NCBI GenBank assembly: GCA_039802205.1 | Contig: JBDRWD010000024.1 | Span: forward strand, 1-33,375 | Reading direction: 5' to 3' | Length of the DNA: 33,375 bases | From: a candidate division WOR-3 bacterium | Lineage (GTDB): Bacteria; Hydrothermota; Tepidihabitantia; SM23-42; JAOAFX01 | Shown: one piece after another, positions 19,501 to 26,867 of the stretch | Layout of the letters: every line of letters starts with the position of its first letter | How positions within the stretch are numbered: position 1 is the first letter of the stretch | The notes under the pieces: model-generated | What the model saw: only the letters and a program-made list of their open reading frames with translations | Databases searched by the model: none | Told to the model about the DNA's origin: nothing | Made by a program: the position numbers and the translations under genes

Positions 19501-20038
19501 AGGTATGGCGGTAAACCTCTTCGCTCACATAAATCTTACCTCGGGGTGCTGCATTCTGGAGGCGCTGAGCGAGATTTACGGTATCACCCATTACAGTATA
19601 ACCTCCGGGCCGGCCTAGGTCGCCCGTAGCTACAAGGCCATAGTTAATGCCAATTGAAAGTGCCAAATTCTGTTTCTTTTCAATATTAAAATCTTTAATC
19701 TCTTTCATCAAATCAATACTTGCAAGAACCGCACGCAAAGGATCATCTTCGTGCGCCACTGGCGCACCGAAAACAGCCATGATACAATCTCCGATGAATT
19801 TATCGACAAAGCCTTCGTATTTCTGGACTACTGTAGCCAGACGCTGGAGGCACTGGTCGATTAGATCTTTAACCTCTTCTGGATCCATTCTTTCTGCAAG
19901 CGGGGTAAATCCGGCGATATCTGCAAAGATCACCGCTACCGGACGTCGCTGACCGAATGTTTTTGTCAACTGCAATCCGCAGCGACTGCAAAAATTTGCC
20001 GATTCTGGATTGTTATAACCACACCTCGGGCAATTCAT
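16538..20038 (-). CDS. Class III adenylate cyclase fused to AAA ATPase and TPR repeats
   Basis: Large 1166-residue signalling protein. The order is: a zinc ribbon (Cys 3, 6, 17, 20); a class III cyclase domain (about 33-215) with metal-binding Asp40 in FADIAGF and Asp84 in FIGDCIMAVFG, Lys80, and the transition-state Asn and Arg in GDTVNLAQRL; an AAA/STAND-like ATPase with GEAGIGKTKL (about residue 260) and IIFDDCHWVD; a winged-helix-like region; and about ten TPR units in the C-terminal 500 residues (for example ALESFEQYLKISRKLGEKQG). All catalytic residues are present, so nucleotide cyclase activity is likely. The AAA-TPR part probably gates it in response to a partner. It has no transmembrane segment. 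The ATG overlaps the upstream stop (ATGA), and fba starts two bases downstream. Confidence 0.9.
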   Translation of the reverse strand: MNCPRCGYNNPESANFCSRCGLQLTKTFGQRRPVAVIFADIAGFTPLAERMDPEEVKDLIDQCLQRLATVVQKYEGFVDKFIGDCIMAVFGAPVAHEDDPLRAVLASIDLMKEIKDFNIEKKQNLALSIGINYGLVATGDLGRPGGYTVMGDTVNLAQRLQNAAPRGKIYVSEEVYRHTCQEIVYRKLKKIPVKGKSGMIQVFTPIRVRVPYSLRKIAEIPLIGRSDEMAHLNKIFGEVKNGKGRVVGIVGEAGIGKTKLVYEFKRQLGVDAVVIEGKGIEYHSNSSYFVLREILKKIFGINEKDSPETMARRIAKTIEELDDAVLRTKISFYKYFLSADLTETERRQLEAMPAEERSRLLMEAIHSLILKYPRSRPLVIIFDDCHWVDNETINFMHTLAHTIGYKPIMLIALYRPSFDIGRTGELPYFSMLNLKPLEMEETAALLKKIFNCERIEDELLALLLKKSGSIPFYLSELAINLSNTNMIQIKDGCAYLASGATFSLPRSLDELIMTKVDRLAPELRAIVNIAAVIGEEFSFKLLQALLPSRERLHKNLLFLTHQNIFKIIESTGLPEENKYGFTHTLIRDAVYNSLLKKELKSYHQKVGFAIEKIFGFNLEEYYDTLAHHFYLGGELLKALDYLEKAGDKKRDFYLNNAAIEIYQRCLSIIPSTMPQRIVRIKEKLGSVYELIGDYKNALETYQSIKKYAESDRLTWARSLKHQALIYYRQGIYEKAMKHLHEARKELRRISDSQSILILKELSEISSWESWFYRIKGKIDLAEKKALESINIIKKVKKWSSDPGLKKTMLVAYNNLAIVHQLKGEPAKAIALCERALTIAHEIGEFRGQRLIYNTLGIAYRMQGEYDKAIDAFTMYLKISEELEDKHNIGIAYCNLGNVYQDKGDSRVAIDFYHKFLKISEELGDKSGVGTAINNIGIVYFNEGDYQRALESFEQYLKISRKLGEKQGVAIAYGNLGEIYYHQFKFKKAMELFKKYLRIAQQLNARRDIAMASYNLGRIYTEMGNLKLAQRYLEQARRLFENVGNKFAIGMVLNTLGYLKFKQGKFDESKKFLNAAQEIANLINSAELKVYCLLNFGIFLNKTDPLNAEKNFQEAILLCEKNRFKKLLADVYYEYARFLGFIRRRSEMKKYYQNAMRIYRSMGIKRR

Positions 20039-20547
20039 CTTTCCAGAAGGCTCTTGAGCTCATTAATTTCGTTTTTCAGAAGGTTTATCTTCAACTCTCC
20101 CTCTGAACCTTTTAAATAAGGTACCATCTTCAATGTTCTTTCCACATAATCAATCAAAGCTATGGCTTCATCAATGTAAATACGATTGATAACCTTCTTT
20201 CGCGCCTGCTGGAGCATCAGGTCAAGATAATCCAAAGAAAGCGGCAGGATACTGCGGGGTGATTTTTTTATTTCGAAGAGGAAGAGTTCCCCTTTATTAT
20301 TATTTACCCTTCCGTCGGTCAGAAAATAAAATCCAGCCACATCAGAGGTCTCAGGTAGAGGAATTATTGCATCAAAGTAGGTAATATAGGACCGCGCGGA
20401 TGTTGAATCCCATTTTGTGTTTCCAAAATTGTAATAAAGAATTACCTCCTGTGTAGGGATTTCGGGTTTTATCCGCACCAGCAGATCCGGAGAATTCTTT
20501 AAAAAATAAAGGCTCAATTGACCTATAATGAACAATAATAAACTCAT
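20035..20547 (-). CDS. Hypothetical membrane-anchored or exported protein
   Basis: 170 residues, family not recognised. A hydrophobic N-terminus (SLLLFIIGQLSLYFL) acts as signal or anchor. A beta-rich middle (about 25-95) follows, with VILYYNFGNTKWDS and FYFLTDGRVNNNKGELFLFEI, and then a helical, charged C-terminus (about 100-170) that may form a coiled coil. There are no Cys or His clusters. Start: ATG 20547 with AAAGGAGG four nt upstream. It is locked in the operon by ATGA overlaps with rimI upstream and the cyclase gene downstream. It could be an extracytoplasmic accessory of the cyclase, but this is only context. Confidence 0.75.
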   Translation of the reverse strand: MSLLLFIIGQLSLYFLKNSPDLLVRIKPEIPTQEVILYYNFGNTKWDSTSARSYITYFDAIIPLPETSDVAGFYFLTDGRVNNNKGELFLFEIKKSPRSILPLSLDYLDLMLQQARKKVINRIYIDEAIALIDYVERTLKMVPYLKGSEGELKINLLKNEINELKSLLER

Positions 20548-20993
20548 GGGACCTCCTTTAACTCTTTACCCATCACATAGGCATCGGTGCCATCCAGGTA
20601 ATAATTTTTTCTTAATTGGATGATCCGATACCCAAATTTTTTATATAATTTTATTGCCACCGTGTTATCCACTCTTACTTCCAAGTAGGCATAAAGACAT
20701 TCCCTTTGTTTGCCTCTACGTTCCACTTCGGCAAGGAGCCGGGTTCCTATCCCCTGATGTTGATATTCCGGAGCGACTGCGACATTGGTGATATGTAACT
20801 CATCCAGAACCGAATCAGCAATTATGTACCCGCCTACTATTCCATCTTTTTCAGCAACAAGGGCGATAGTATCATTCTTGAGCAGATCATGTTCAAAAAA
20901 GGATCTCGGCCAGGGATTGGGAAACACTTTGCATTCAATCATGTAGACTTGGTCGATATCCGTGATCTTCATTTCTCTTATACTCCAAGTCAT
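20544..20993 (-). CDS. rimI: Ribosomal-protein-alanine N-acetyltransferase family (RimI)
   Basis: 149-residue GNAT acetyltransferase. The N-terminal MTWSIREMKITDIDQVYMIE and FPNPWPRSFFEHDLL are typical of RimI. The acetyl-CoA loop is VAPEYQHQGIGTRLL, and the C-terminal part holds YLEVRVDNTVAIKLYKKFGY. RimI acetylates the N-terminus of ribosomal protein S18 in E. coli; other GNAT substrates are possible. The ATGA overlap with tsaB upstream gives the widely conserved tsaE-tsaB-rimI order, which supports the name. AAAGGA sits directly against the ATG, so initiation probably depends on coupling. Confidence 0.9.
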   Translation of the reverse strand: MTWSIREMKITDIDQVYMIECKVFPNPWPRSFFEHDLLKNDTIALVAEKDGIVGGYIIADSVLDELHITNVAVAPEYQHQGIGTRLLAEVERRGKQRECLYAYLEVRVDNTVAIKLYKKFGYRIIQLRKNYYLDGTDAYVMGKELKEVP

Positions 20994-21688
20994 TCCTTTA
21001 ATTTTGCCTCGGCTGAGGTCTTTTTAATGTAATGGGGCTCAAGCAACTCCGGGTCATCAAAGATTCCCATCTTTATCCGGCGTAGGGCGGTAAGAACGAC
21101 TTTGGAGGCTGAAGGGCAAAATAAGGGTGATTCGCTGATGATTATCCTATTTTTATCTTTTCCCTGTGCAAAATCTTTTAATAACTGAACACCCGGACCT
21201 GCTATGATTATTTTTTCCTCCTTATATTTCTCCCAAGCAAATTTTAAAAAATCTTCAGGTTTAAATACTAAATCCTTGCTTATGCGACGGTGGCTCTTAA
21301 AAAGGGCGACGAATATCTCTTTCTGAAATGCCTCCATAACCGGCGCGATGAGATAATTGCTATCAATAAAATTAGAAAACGCTACTGTGTACGCAATCAC
21401 TTCAAGAGTGTTGACAGCACAGATTGGGATTCTCCGGCTTAAAAAAAGTCCTTTAGCGAGTGCCAGCCCCACCCGTAAGGAAGTAAACATACCCGGTCCG
21501 ATGGTCAAGGCGATGGCATCTATTTTCTCCACTCCATTTATCAAATCATGAACCACAAGAAAGAAATTACCGCTTTTTATATCACTACTGAAGATTCTAT
21601 CCCCTGTTATCTCATAAAGTATCCTCGCTTCCTCACAGATACAGGTTGAAAATGATTTCGTGGAAGTATCAATTCCTAAGATCTTCAA
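20990..21688 (-). CDS. tsaB: tRNA threonylcarbamoyladenosine biosynthesis protein TsaB
   Basis: 232 residues of the ASKHA fold. ILGIDTSTKSFSTCI at the start and AIALTIGPGMFTSLRVGLALAKGL are diagnostic of TsaB. It forms the t6A37 tRNA-modification complex with TsaD and TsaE. The start is TTG 21688, with AAGGGAGA upstream at good spacing; no ATG precedes the DTSTKS motif in this frame. It overlaps the tsaE stop by 20 bases. The tsaD gene is not in the window. Confidence 0.92.
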   Translation of the reverse strand: MKILGIDTSTKSFSTCICEEARILYEITGDRIFSSDIKSGNFFLVVHDLINGVEKIDAIALTIGPGMFTSLRVGLALAKGLFLSRRIPICAVNTLEVIAYTVAFSNFIDSNYLIAPVMEAFQKEIFVALFKSHRRISKDLVFKPEDFLKFAWEKYKEEKIIIAGPGVQLLKDFAQGKDKNRIIISESPLFCPSASKVVLTALRRIKMGIFDDPELLEPHYIKKTSAEAKLKE

Positions 21689-22103
21689 TTGTAATCTCCC
21701 TTTGATTTGACCGAATTATACGAAAAGAGATATAGAAGCCTGGTGTTAAACGACGCTCGAAATTCGGTATTCGATCTGCCCATTCAATTATGGTGATGCC
21801 ACCTTGCGCATAATATTCTTCAAGGGGTAAGATATCACAATCTGCCTTATCGAGCCGATATAGATCGATATGGCTCACCTTAAACTTTCCAGTATATTCC
21901 GTAACGATAATAAAACTGGGGCTGGTCACCGGTTCTTTAATGCCTAACCCCTGACACACTCCCCGCGTAAAAGTAGTCTTCCCGCTTCCCAGATCCCCGC
22001 TGAGAAACAAGATATCGTCGGACCTTAACATCCGGGCAATCCTTCTACCAAGTTTTAATGTCTCAGCCGGTGAACCGGTAAGATATCTTCTAACCCGAGA
22101 CAT
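21669..22103 (-). CDS. tsaE: tRNA threonylcarbamoyladenosine biosynthesis ATPase TsaE
   Basis: P-loop ATPase of the t6A pathway, about 144 residues. The Walker A is LSGDLGSGKTTFTRGVCQGLG. TSPSFIIVTEY, the SHIDLYRLD motif and IIEWADRIP follow, all diagnostic. It stimulates turnover of the TsaB-TsaD complex. Two starts are possible: ATG 22130 (nine residues longer, weak GAGGA 11 nt upstream) and ATG 22103, which gives the usual family N-terminus and a shorter overlap with coaX. I prefer the latter without strong evidence. Either way the gene overlaps coaX and is cotranscribed. Confidence 0.9.
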   Translation of the reverse strand: MSRVRRYLTGSPAETLKLGRRIARMLRSDDILFLSGDLGSGKTTFTRGVCQGLGIKEPVTSPSFIIVTEYTGKFKVSHIDLYRLDKADCDILPLEEYYAQGGITIIEWADRIPNFERRLTPGFYISFRIIRSNQREITIEDLRN

Positions 22104-22824
22104 TTTTTTGGTATAATTGGAAGATACCATAAAGTATCAAGTCCTCATCTACCCGATCTATGCCGGTTATCAAGTGGGCAAAACGTGGCGCCCAGCCACC
22201 AGTTATTATTGTGCGATATTGCTTTTTATAGTTATTTTTTATCTCATCGATAAATCGCTCAATGGTAAACTTAGTACTGTTCAAAATACCCGACCGCACA
22301 CATCCGGTGGTGTTTTTGCCGAGGAGATTGAATCGCCCGTTCAAAGAAATCTTGCTGATCAACGCAGTTTTCTGGGTTAAACTCCACAATTGCGTATCCG
22401 GTCCCGGTAGGATAATTCCTCCGCAGTGGATTCCTTCTTCTGTAACCACATCCCCAGTGATGGCAGTTCCCAAAGAGAAGATGATTATGTTGTCATGATA
22501 CCGTAGATATCCACCATTGATAGCAGCAATTCGATCTGGACCCAAGTTGCCATATGCGATCTTCACGGGCATTTTTATCCGGGCATTTATAAAAAAAGGC
22601 TTTATGCCAAATCTACTTCTTAGATATTGGGTCAACATCTTGCTTACATTTGGTACCACCGAAGCAATTGCCACCCCTTCAATCTCCCTTTTTGCCAGCA
22701 AACGACCAATAATCTTTCTCTCAAAACCCTGCTGGGTGCGCCATCTTTGCGTATATACCAGACAGCCATTTTGGTAAAGACCAATGTGAACATTGGTATT
22801 CCCGATATCAAAAGTGCAAATCAT
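22090..22824 (-). CDS. coaX: Type III pantothenate kinase
   Basis: Phosphorylates pantothenate, the first step of coenzyme A synthesis. 244 residues of the ASKHA fold. The phosphate-binding FDIGNTNVHIGLY is at the N-terminus, then the catalytic GPDRIAAINGGY and IFSLGTAITGDVV, then GGIILPGP and ITGGWAP. ATG 22824 is chosen because AAGGAT lies five nt upstream and it overlaps the birA stop as ATGA. A longer TTG start at 22851 would add nine residues before the conserved start. It is adjacent to birA, a common pairing in bacteria. Confidence 0.93.
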   Translation of the reverse strand: MICTFDIGNTNVHIGLYQNGCLVYTQRWRTQQGFERKIIGRLLAKREIEGVAIASVVPNVSKMLTQYLRSRFGIKPFFINARIKMPVKIAYGNLGPDRIAAINGGYLRYHDNIIIFSLGTAITGDVVTEEGIHCGGIILPGPDTQLWSLTQKTALISKISLNGRFNLLGKNTTGCVRSGILNSTKFTIERFIDEIKNNYKKQYRTIITGGWAPRFAHLITGIDRVDEDLILYGIFQLYQKNVSG

Positions 22825-23516
22825 AAAATCCTTACTACATCCCCTTGGCAAATTTTTCTAATAACTCCGTCTGCGGTCCGGATAATGAGGTTCCAATCTT
22901 CGTCAACATTATGGATGACACCGCGGATGGTCTCTTTTGATGATAATTTGACTTCCACCGGCTCGCCCACCCCACTAATATATTGATAAATCTCCGCCAT
23001 ATCAAATCTATCGCGCTGTAAAGCATCGTAAAGATTCCAGAAATTTGTTAAACATAAATTAAGTATTTCTTTCAGATTATAGGACTGACCGGTTTCTTTA
23101 TACAAAGATGTGGCCTCGGTTAACCAAGATGGGAATTTTTTTATATTCACATTCAAACCAATCCCACAAATCACCGCGGTGTCTACCCGCTCACAAAGAA
23201 TGCCACAAACTTTTTTCTGGTTAATCAATACATCGTTGGGCCAATGGATGGCAACATCAGTAAAATTCAACTCTTTCAAAGTTTCCACTACTGCCTGGCA
23301 GGATATCACAGGTAGCAGATGGATATTTTTTTCCGGAAAAACAAGAATAGAAAGATACATTCCTCCAGGTGGCGAATACCATTCCCTTTTCTGCCGACCT
23401 CGTCCTTTCGTCTGAGAATAGGCGAATACCGCAATTTCTCTCCGATTTTTGATCAACCTTTTCAAGACATCCTGGGTGGATGTAACCTGTTTAAATTTTA
23501 GGACTTCTCTTTTCAT
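22821..23516 (-). CDS. birA: Biotin-[acetyl-CoA-carboxylase] ligase
   Basis: Attaches biotin to the carboxyl-carrier protein. 231 residues. There is no N-terminal winged helix, so this is a monofunctional ligase rather than a BirA repressor. Motifs are STQDVLKRL, AYSQTKGRGRQKREWYSPPGG (adenylate loop), HWPNDVLINQKKVCGILCE, GIGLNVN and the C-terminal SH3-like domain ending GVIRKICQGDVVRIL. The start ATG overlaps the upstream lipoprotein stop (ATGA). It is the second gene of the operon. Confidence 0.93.
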   Translation of the reverse strand: MKREVLKFKQVTSTQDVLKRLIKNRREIAVFAYSQTKGRGRQKREWYSPPGGMYLSILVFPEKNIHLLPVISCQAVVETLKELNFTDVAIHWPNDVLINQKKVCGILCERVDTAVICGIGLNVNIKKFPSWLTEATSLYKETGQSYNLKEILNLCLTNFWNLYDALQRDRFDMAEIYQYISGVGEPVEVKLSSKETIRGVIHNVDEDWNLIIRTADGVIRKICQGDVVRIL

Positions 23517-24019
23517 TGGTAGTAGTATATCTTTAAACTTGCACCTTCAAATGGTTTATGACCGGTTTTAATCCTCTGGGAATCCGGAGAAAACAAGTTA
23601 CTACTCGCAATACTTATCACCAATCGATAATCTTGATTTTCCTCAATGAGTATTGGAGTAAAGGCATCGGCGATAAATTGATAAAGGGTATCAACCAGGA
23701 CGATCGATGTGTTATCAATTTTATAAATCAGCGAATCGATTGTCAAGCGAACTTTTTTATAATTACCCGGGGTAATCGGTATATACCCATTGGTTATGCT
23801 CTGATAATTATCATCGTTTACAGAAACAGCGACCTGGGTGTTGCCTCTCCAGACCTCTATGAAATCTTTGCCCTGTAATGCTTCGATCTTTGTCACTTGA
23901 ATTATTAAATCACCAAAAGTTCCATTGATGAGTGCTCCGTCATTAAAACCGAACTCCACACTTGCATTCGGGGCACAGGAAATAATTAAAATTATTAAAA
24001 CAAAATAAAGTGATTTCAT
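23513..24019 (-). CDS. Putative lipoprotein, DUF4382-like
   Basis: 168 residues. MKSLYFVLIILIISCAPN is a lipoprotein signal with the acylated Cys near residue 15. The mature part resembles DUF4382-type beta-sandwich proteins: DLIIQVTKIEAL, then ITPGNYKKVRLTIDSLIYKI. That resemblance is judged by eye and is moderate. Its function is unknown. The start is ATG 24019, with AAAGGAGG six nt upstream; a longer frame to 24067 would run into the -35 box and can be excluded. It is the first gene of the operon that continues with birA and coaX. Confidence 0.8.
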   Translation of the reverse strand: MKSLYFVLIILIISCAPNASVEFGFNDGALINGTFGDLIIQVTKIEALQGKDFIEVWRGNTQVAVSVNDDNYQSITNGYIPITPGNYKKVRLTIDSLIYKIDNTSIVLVDTLYQFIADAFTPILIEENQDYRLVISIASSNLFSPDSQRIKTGHKPFEGASLKIYYYQ

Positions 24020-24039
24020 CAAAAACCTCCTTTGATTAA

Positions 24040-24067
24040 ATTTTATCTTAAAATCGGGGTAAGTCAA
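24040..24067 (-). promoter_or_regulatory. Promoter of the lipoprotein-birA-coaX-tsaEB-rimI-cyclase-fba operon
   Basis: On the minus strand, TTGACT (24067-24062), a 16-bp spacer and TAAAAT (24045-24040). Transcription should start near 24034-24033, leaving a short leader that holds the AAAGGAGG of the lipoprotein gene. No other promoter of this quality is seen between here and 15621, and the nine genes overlap or are two bases apart. Confidence 0.75.
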
Positions 24068-24128
24068 GATAAAATCCTCCTACCCAGTGCTCCAAACCTG
24101 TGCAATGCTCAAGACCTCTCGCATCGAG

Positions 24129-24166
24129 AAAACACTCCATAGGTACTTAGAGAAGCTAAGTGTTTT
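24129..24166 (-). terminator. Possible terminator after the Ca2+ ATPase gene
   Basis: AAAACACT at 24129-24136 pairs with AGTGTTTT at 24159-24166 (8 bp). A competing 6-bp hairpin (24145-24150 with 24156-24161) overlaps it and the stop codon. A/T tracts at the stem ends make it terminator-like on either strand. The stem is AT-rich and weak. Confidence 0.35.
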
Positions 24167-26789
24167 TTAATTTATATTTTTTAAAAAACCCTCTAACCAC
24201 CTTTCCTATTTCAACTAAAACCAAAACAATGGAAGATAAACCAATAGAAATTAATAACTCGGGGAGATTAAGGGGTTGGGTTTTAAATATTGGATTTAAA
24301 AACGGTAGATATATCACCGCCATCTGGGCGGAAAAAAGAATAATTGTTGAAATCACAAGAAAGGGATTGGATAATAAGCCTAAGGCAAATAATGATTTAT
24401 CATCAGAACGGCAGGCAAAGGCATTACCCAATTGGCTCAGACACAAAACAGTGAAGACCATTGTCTGCCAGTGGCTGTCTATCTTTATTGCGATCGCCTG
24501 AGTCGCAAGGGTAACTCCTGACATGAGCAATCCTACCACCAGGATATAAAATCCCATCCCCCGGGCAAAGATGCCTTCCTGGGGCGGACGCGGTGGTCTT
24601 TTCATCAAATCTTTATCCGCAACTTCGGTGGCCAGTGCCAGAGAAGGTAGGCTATCGGTGATAAGATTTATCCAGAGTAGGTGGATGGGTAATAAAGGTA
24701 GGGGTAAACGGAAAAATGGCGCAAGGAAAATCGTGAGTATCTCCGCACAATTGCATGACATGATATACTTTATAAATTTCCTTATATTCTCGTAAATCCG
24801 CCGACCCTCACGCACGGCTTTTACAATAGTAGCAAAATTATCATCAAGAAGAATCATATGGGATGCCTCTTTACTAACTTCGGTTCCCATAATTCCCATA
24901 GCAACACCGATATTTGCCCGTTTCAGTGCCGGAGCATCATTCACTCCATCTCCGGTCATCGCCACATATTGACCTTTGTCCTGAAGTGCACGGACAATCT
25001 TCAACTTCTGCTCCGGAGCAACCCTTGCATAAACTCGGATATGTTCAACCCGCCTTTCGAATTCTTCAAGCGATAATTTATCTAATTCCTTCCCGGTGAT
25101 AACTGCTTGGTTATCCTCATTCATAATGCCCAATTGATAGGCAATGGACCTCGCGGTAATGGGGTGATCACCGGTGATCATCACCGGGATTATCCCAGCA
25201 GTCTTACACTGTTGAATTGCTTCTTTTACTCCTTCTCTGGGTGGATCAATCATACCAACTAGGCCAAGGATAATTAGGTTATTTTCAACATCTGCTGGGT
25301 TTAAATTAACCGGCATTTCTTGCCATTCACGCATTGCAATTGCCAGAACACGTAAACCATCGTTTGCCATCTTGAGATTCGCGGTGCTGAGAAATTGTAG
25401 TTCTTTTTTTATTTCACCATTGACGAGACAACCTATCGATCTTTCCATCAATACATCTATCGCACCTTTGGTAAATGCAAGTATTCTACCATCAACCATT
25501 TTATGAAAGGTAGTCATACACTTCCGTTCTGAATCAAAGGGAATTTCACCAATCCGCGGAAATTTTTTTATCAACTCCCGTTTATCGAATCCTGCCTCGT
25601 ATGCCGCCCGACATAAGGCTATTTCGGTAGGGTCACCAATCATTTTACCATCCCTATCATACTGCGCATCATTACTAAGAGCAAGGGCAAGGAAGAATTC
25701 GGTATTTTTCTCGGCATAATCAACAAAATCTTCTTCTTTTATTATTTCGTTGTTGATACACACCTCACGGACGAACATCTTGTTCTGGGTGAGCGTCCCG
25801 GTTTTGTCAGAGCAGATGTAAGTCACTGAACCCAGTGTTTCCACAGCCGAGAGTTTTCGCATCAAGGCATTCTCTTGGACCATTTTCTTTGCCCCCAGCG
25901 CGAGGGTAATCGTGACCACCGCAGGTAAGGCTTCAGGAATTGCAGCCACTGCAAGGCTTACAGCGGTCAAAAACATTAAAGTAATCGACTCGCCCCGCAA
26001 AATTCCAAAAACAAAGACGAATCCACAGATGGTAAGAAAAATGATTGTCAGCCATTTACCGAATGAAGTGAGTCGCTGTTGCAATGGCGTCTTTAGCTCC
26101 TCCTCCTCTTGAATGAGCGTAGCGATTCTACCGATTTCGGTATTCATCCCAGTCGCTACCACAACCCCTATTCCGCGGCCATAGGTCACCAGGGTTCCTT
26201 TATATGCCATATTCTTTCTGTCACCTAAGGGCAGTTCAGGGTCATGAAGCACCGCGGTAGATTTTTCTACCGGAATTGATTCACCAGTGAGGGGTGCCTC
26301 ATCAATCTTCAACTGTGCAACCTCAACCAATCTCATATCTGCAGGTACGATGTTACCAGCCTCAAGCAAAACGATATCGCCGGGTACAACTTCTGATGCC
26401 GGAATAGTGTAGATAATATTATTTCTACGGACATTGATGTTTGCCTGGGCTAATTTCTTTAATGCCGCAATGGCTTTTTCCGCTCGATATTCTTGAATAA
26501 ACCCAATAAAACCATTGAGCACTACAATCACGATTATTGCAATTGTATCGATCGGTTCACCTATTATTCCGGAAATAATCGCTGCGCCGATGAGTATCAG
26601 AATCATAAAATCTGTAAACTGGGCAATCAACATTTCCCAAGTGGTCTTTTTCCTTGCCTCTTTTATTTCATTGGGTCCATATTTTTCCAAGCGAACCCTT
26701 GCCTCTTCGGAATTGAGACCCTGGAAATTGGTGCCGAGAGATTCAAAAACTCTATCGATTGGTAATGTGTGCCAAGTTTCTTTTACCAT
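24156..26789 (-). CDS. SERCA-type P-type Ca2+ ATPase
   Basis: Ion pump of the P2A class, about 877 residues, in the inner membrane. It has an N-terminal cation_ATPase_N segment, DEAPLTGES (actuator domain, TGES loop), CSDKTGTLTQNK with the phosphorylated Asp, KGAIDVL, and TGDGVNDAPALKRA (hinge). Membrane ligands match SERCA: PEALP in M4 (Glu), SCNCAEIL in M5 (Asn and Glu) and WINLITDSLP in M6 (Asn, Thr, Asp). Both Ca2+ sites therefore seem present, and export of Ca2+ (perhaps Mn2+) is most likely. The C-terminus ends FFKKYKLKNT. The in-frame TTG 26795 lies two bases from the -10 box, so ATG 26789 is chosen. It is transcribed alone from its own promoter. Confidence 0.92.
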   Translation of the reverse strand: MVKETWHTLPIDRVFESLGTNFQGLNSEEARVRLEKYGPNEIKEARKKTTWEMLIAQFTDFMILILIGAAIISGIIGEPIDTIAIIVIVVLNGFIGFIQEYRAEKAIAALKKLAQANINVRRNNIIYTIPASEVVPGDIVLLEAGNIVPADMRLVEVAQLKIDEAPLTGESIPVEKSTAVLHDPELPLGDRKNMAYKGTLVTYGRGIGVVVATGMNTEIGRIATLIQEEEELKTPLQQRLTSFGKWLTIIFLTICGFVFVFGILRGESITLMFLTAVSLAVAAIPEALPAVVTITLALGAKKMVQENALMRKLSAVETLGSVTYICSDKTGTLTQNKMFVREVCINNEIIKEEDFVDYAEKNTEFFLALALSNDAQYDRDGKMIGDPTEIALCRAAYEAGFDKRELIKKFPRIGEIPFDSERKCMTTFHKMVDGRILAFTKGAIDVLMERSIGCLVNGEIKKELQFLSTANLKMANDGLRVLAIAMREWQEMPVNLNPADVENNLIILGLVGMIDPPREGVKEAIQQCKTAGIIPVMITGDHPITARSIAYQLGIMNEDNQAVITGKELDKLSLEEFERRVEHIRVYARVAPEQKLKIVRALQDKGQYVAMTGDGVNDAPALKRANIGVAMGIMGTEVSKEASHMILLDDNFATIVKAVREGRRIYENIRKFIKYIMSCNCAEILTIFLAPFFRLPLPLLPIHLLWINLITDSLPSLALATEVADKDLMKRPPRPPQEGIFARGMGFYILVVGLLMSGVTLATQAIAIKIDSHWQTMVFTVLCLSQLGNAFACRSDDKSLFALGLLSNPFLVISTIILFSAQMAVIYLPFLNPIFKTQPLNLPELLISIGLSSIVLVLVEIGKVVRGFFKKYKLKNT

Positions 26790-26797
26790 TCCCAAAA

Positions 26798-26825
26798 AGA
26801 ATACCTATTTTTTAAGGGATGTCAA
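26798..26825 (-). promoter_or_regulatory. Promoter of the Ca2+ ATPase gene, near-leaderless
   Basis: On the minus strand, TTGACA (26825-26820), a 16-bp spacer and TATTCT (26803-26798). The ATG at 26789 follows eight nt after the -10 box, so the message would have almost no leader. The -10 box matches four of six consensus bases. Confidence 0.6.
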
Positions 26826-26867
26826 TGATAGTAATTCTTGCCTGACTCTGGGAAATAATGATGAAGT

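Noticed and set aside
24020-24067. Longer N-terminus for the lipoprotein
   Set aside because: It would run through the promoter; ATG 24019 has a strong ribosome-binding site and begins a clean lipoprotein signal.
26790-26795. TTG start for the Ca2+ ATPase
   Set aside because: It is two bases from the -10 box, upstream of the expected transcript start.
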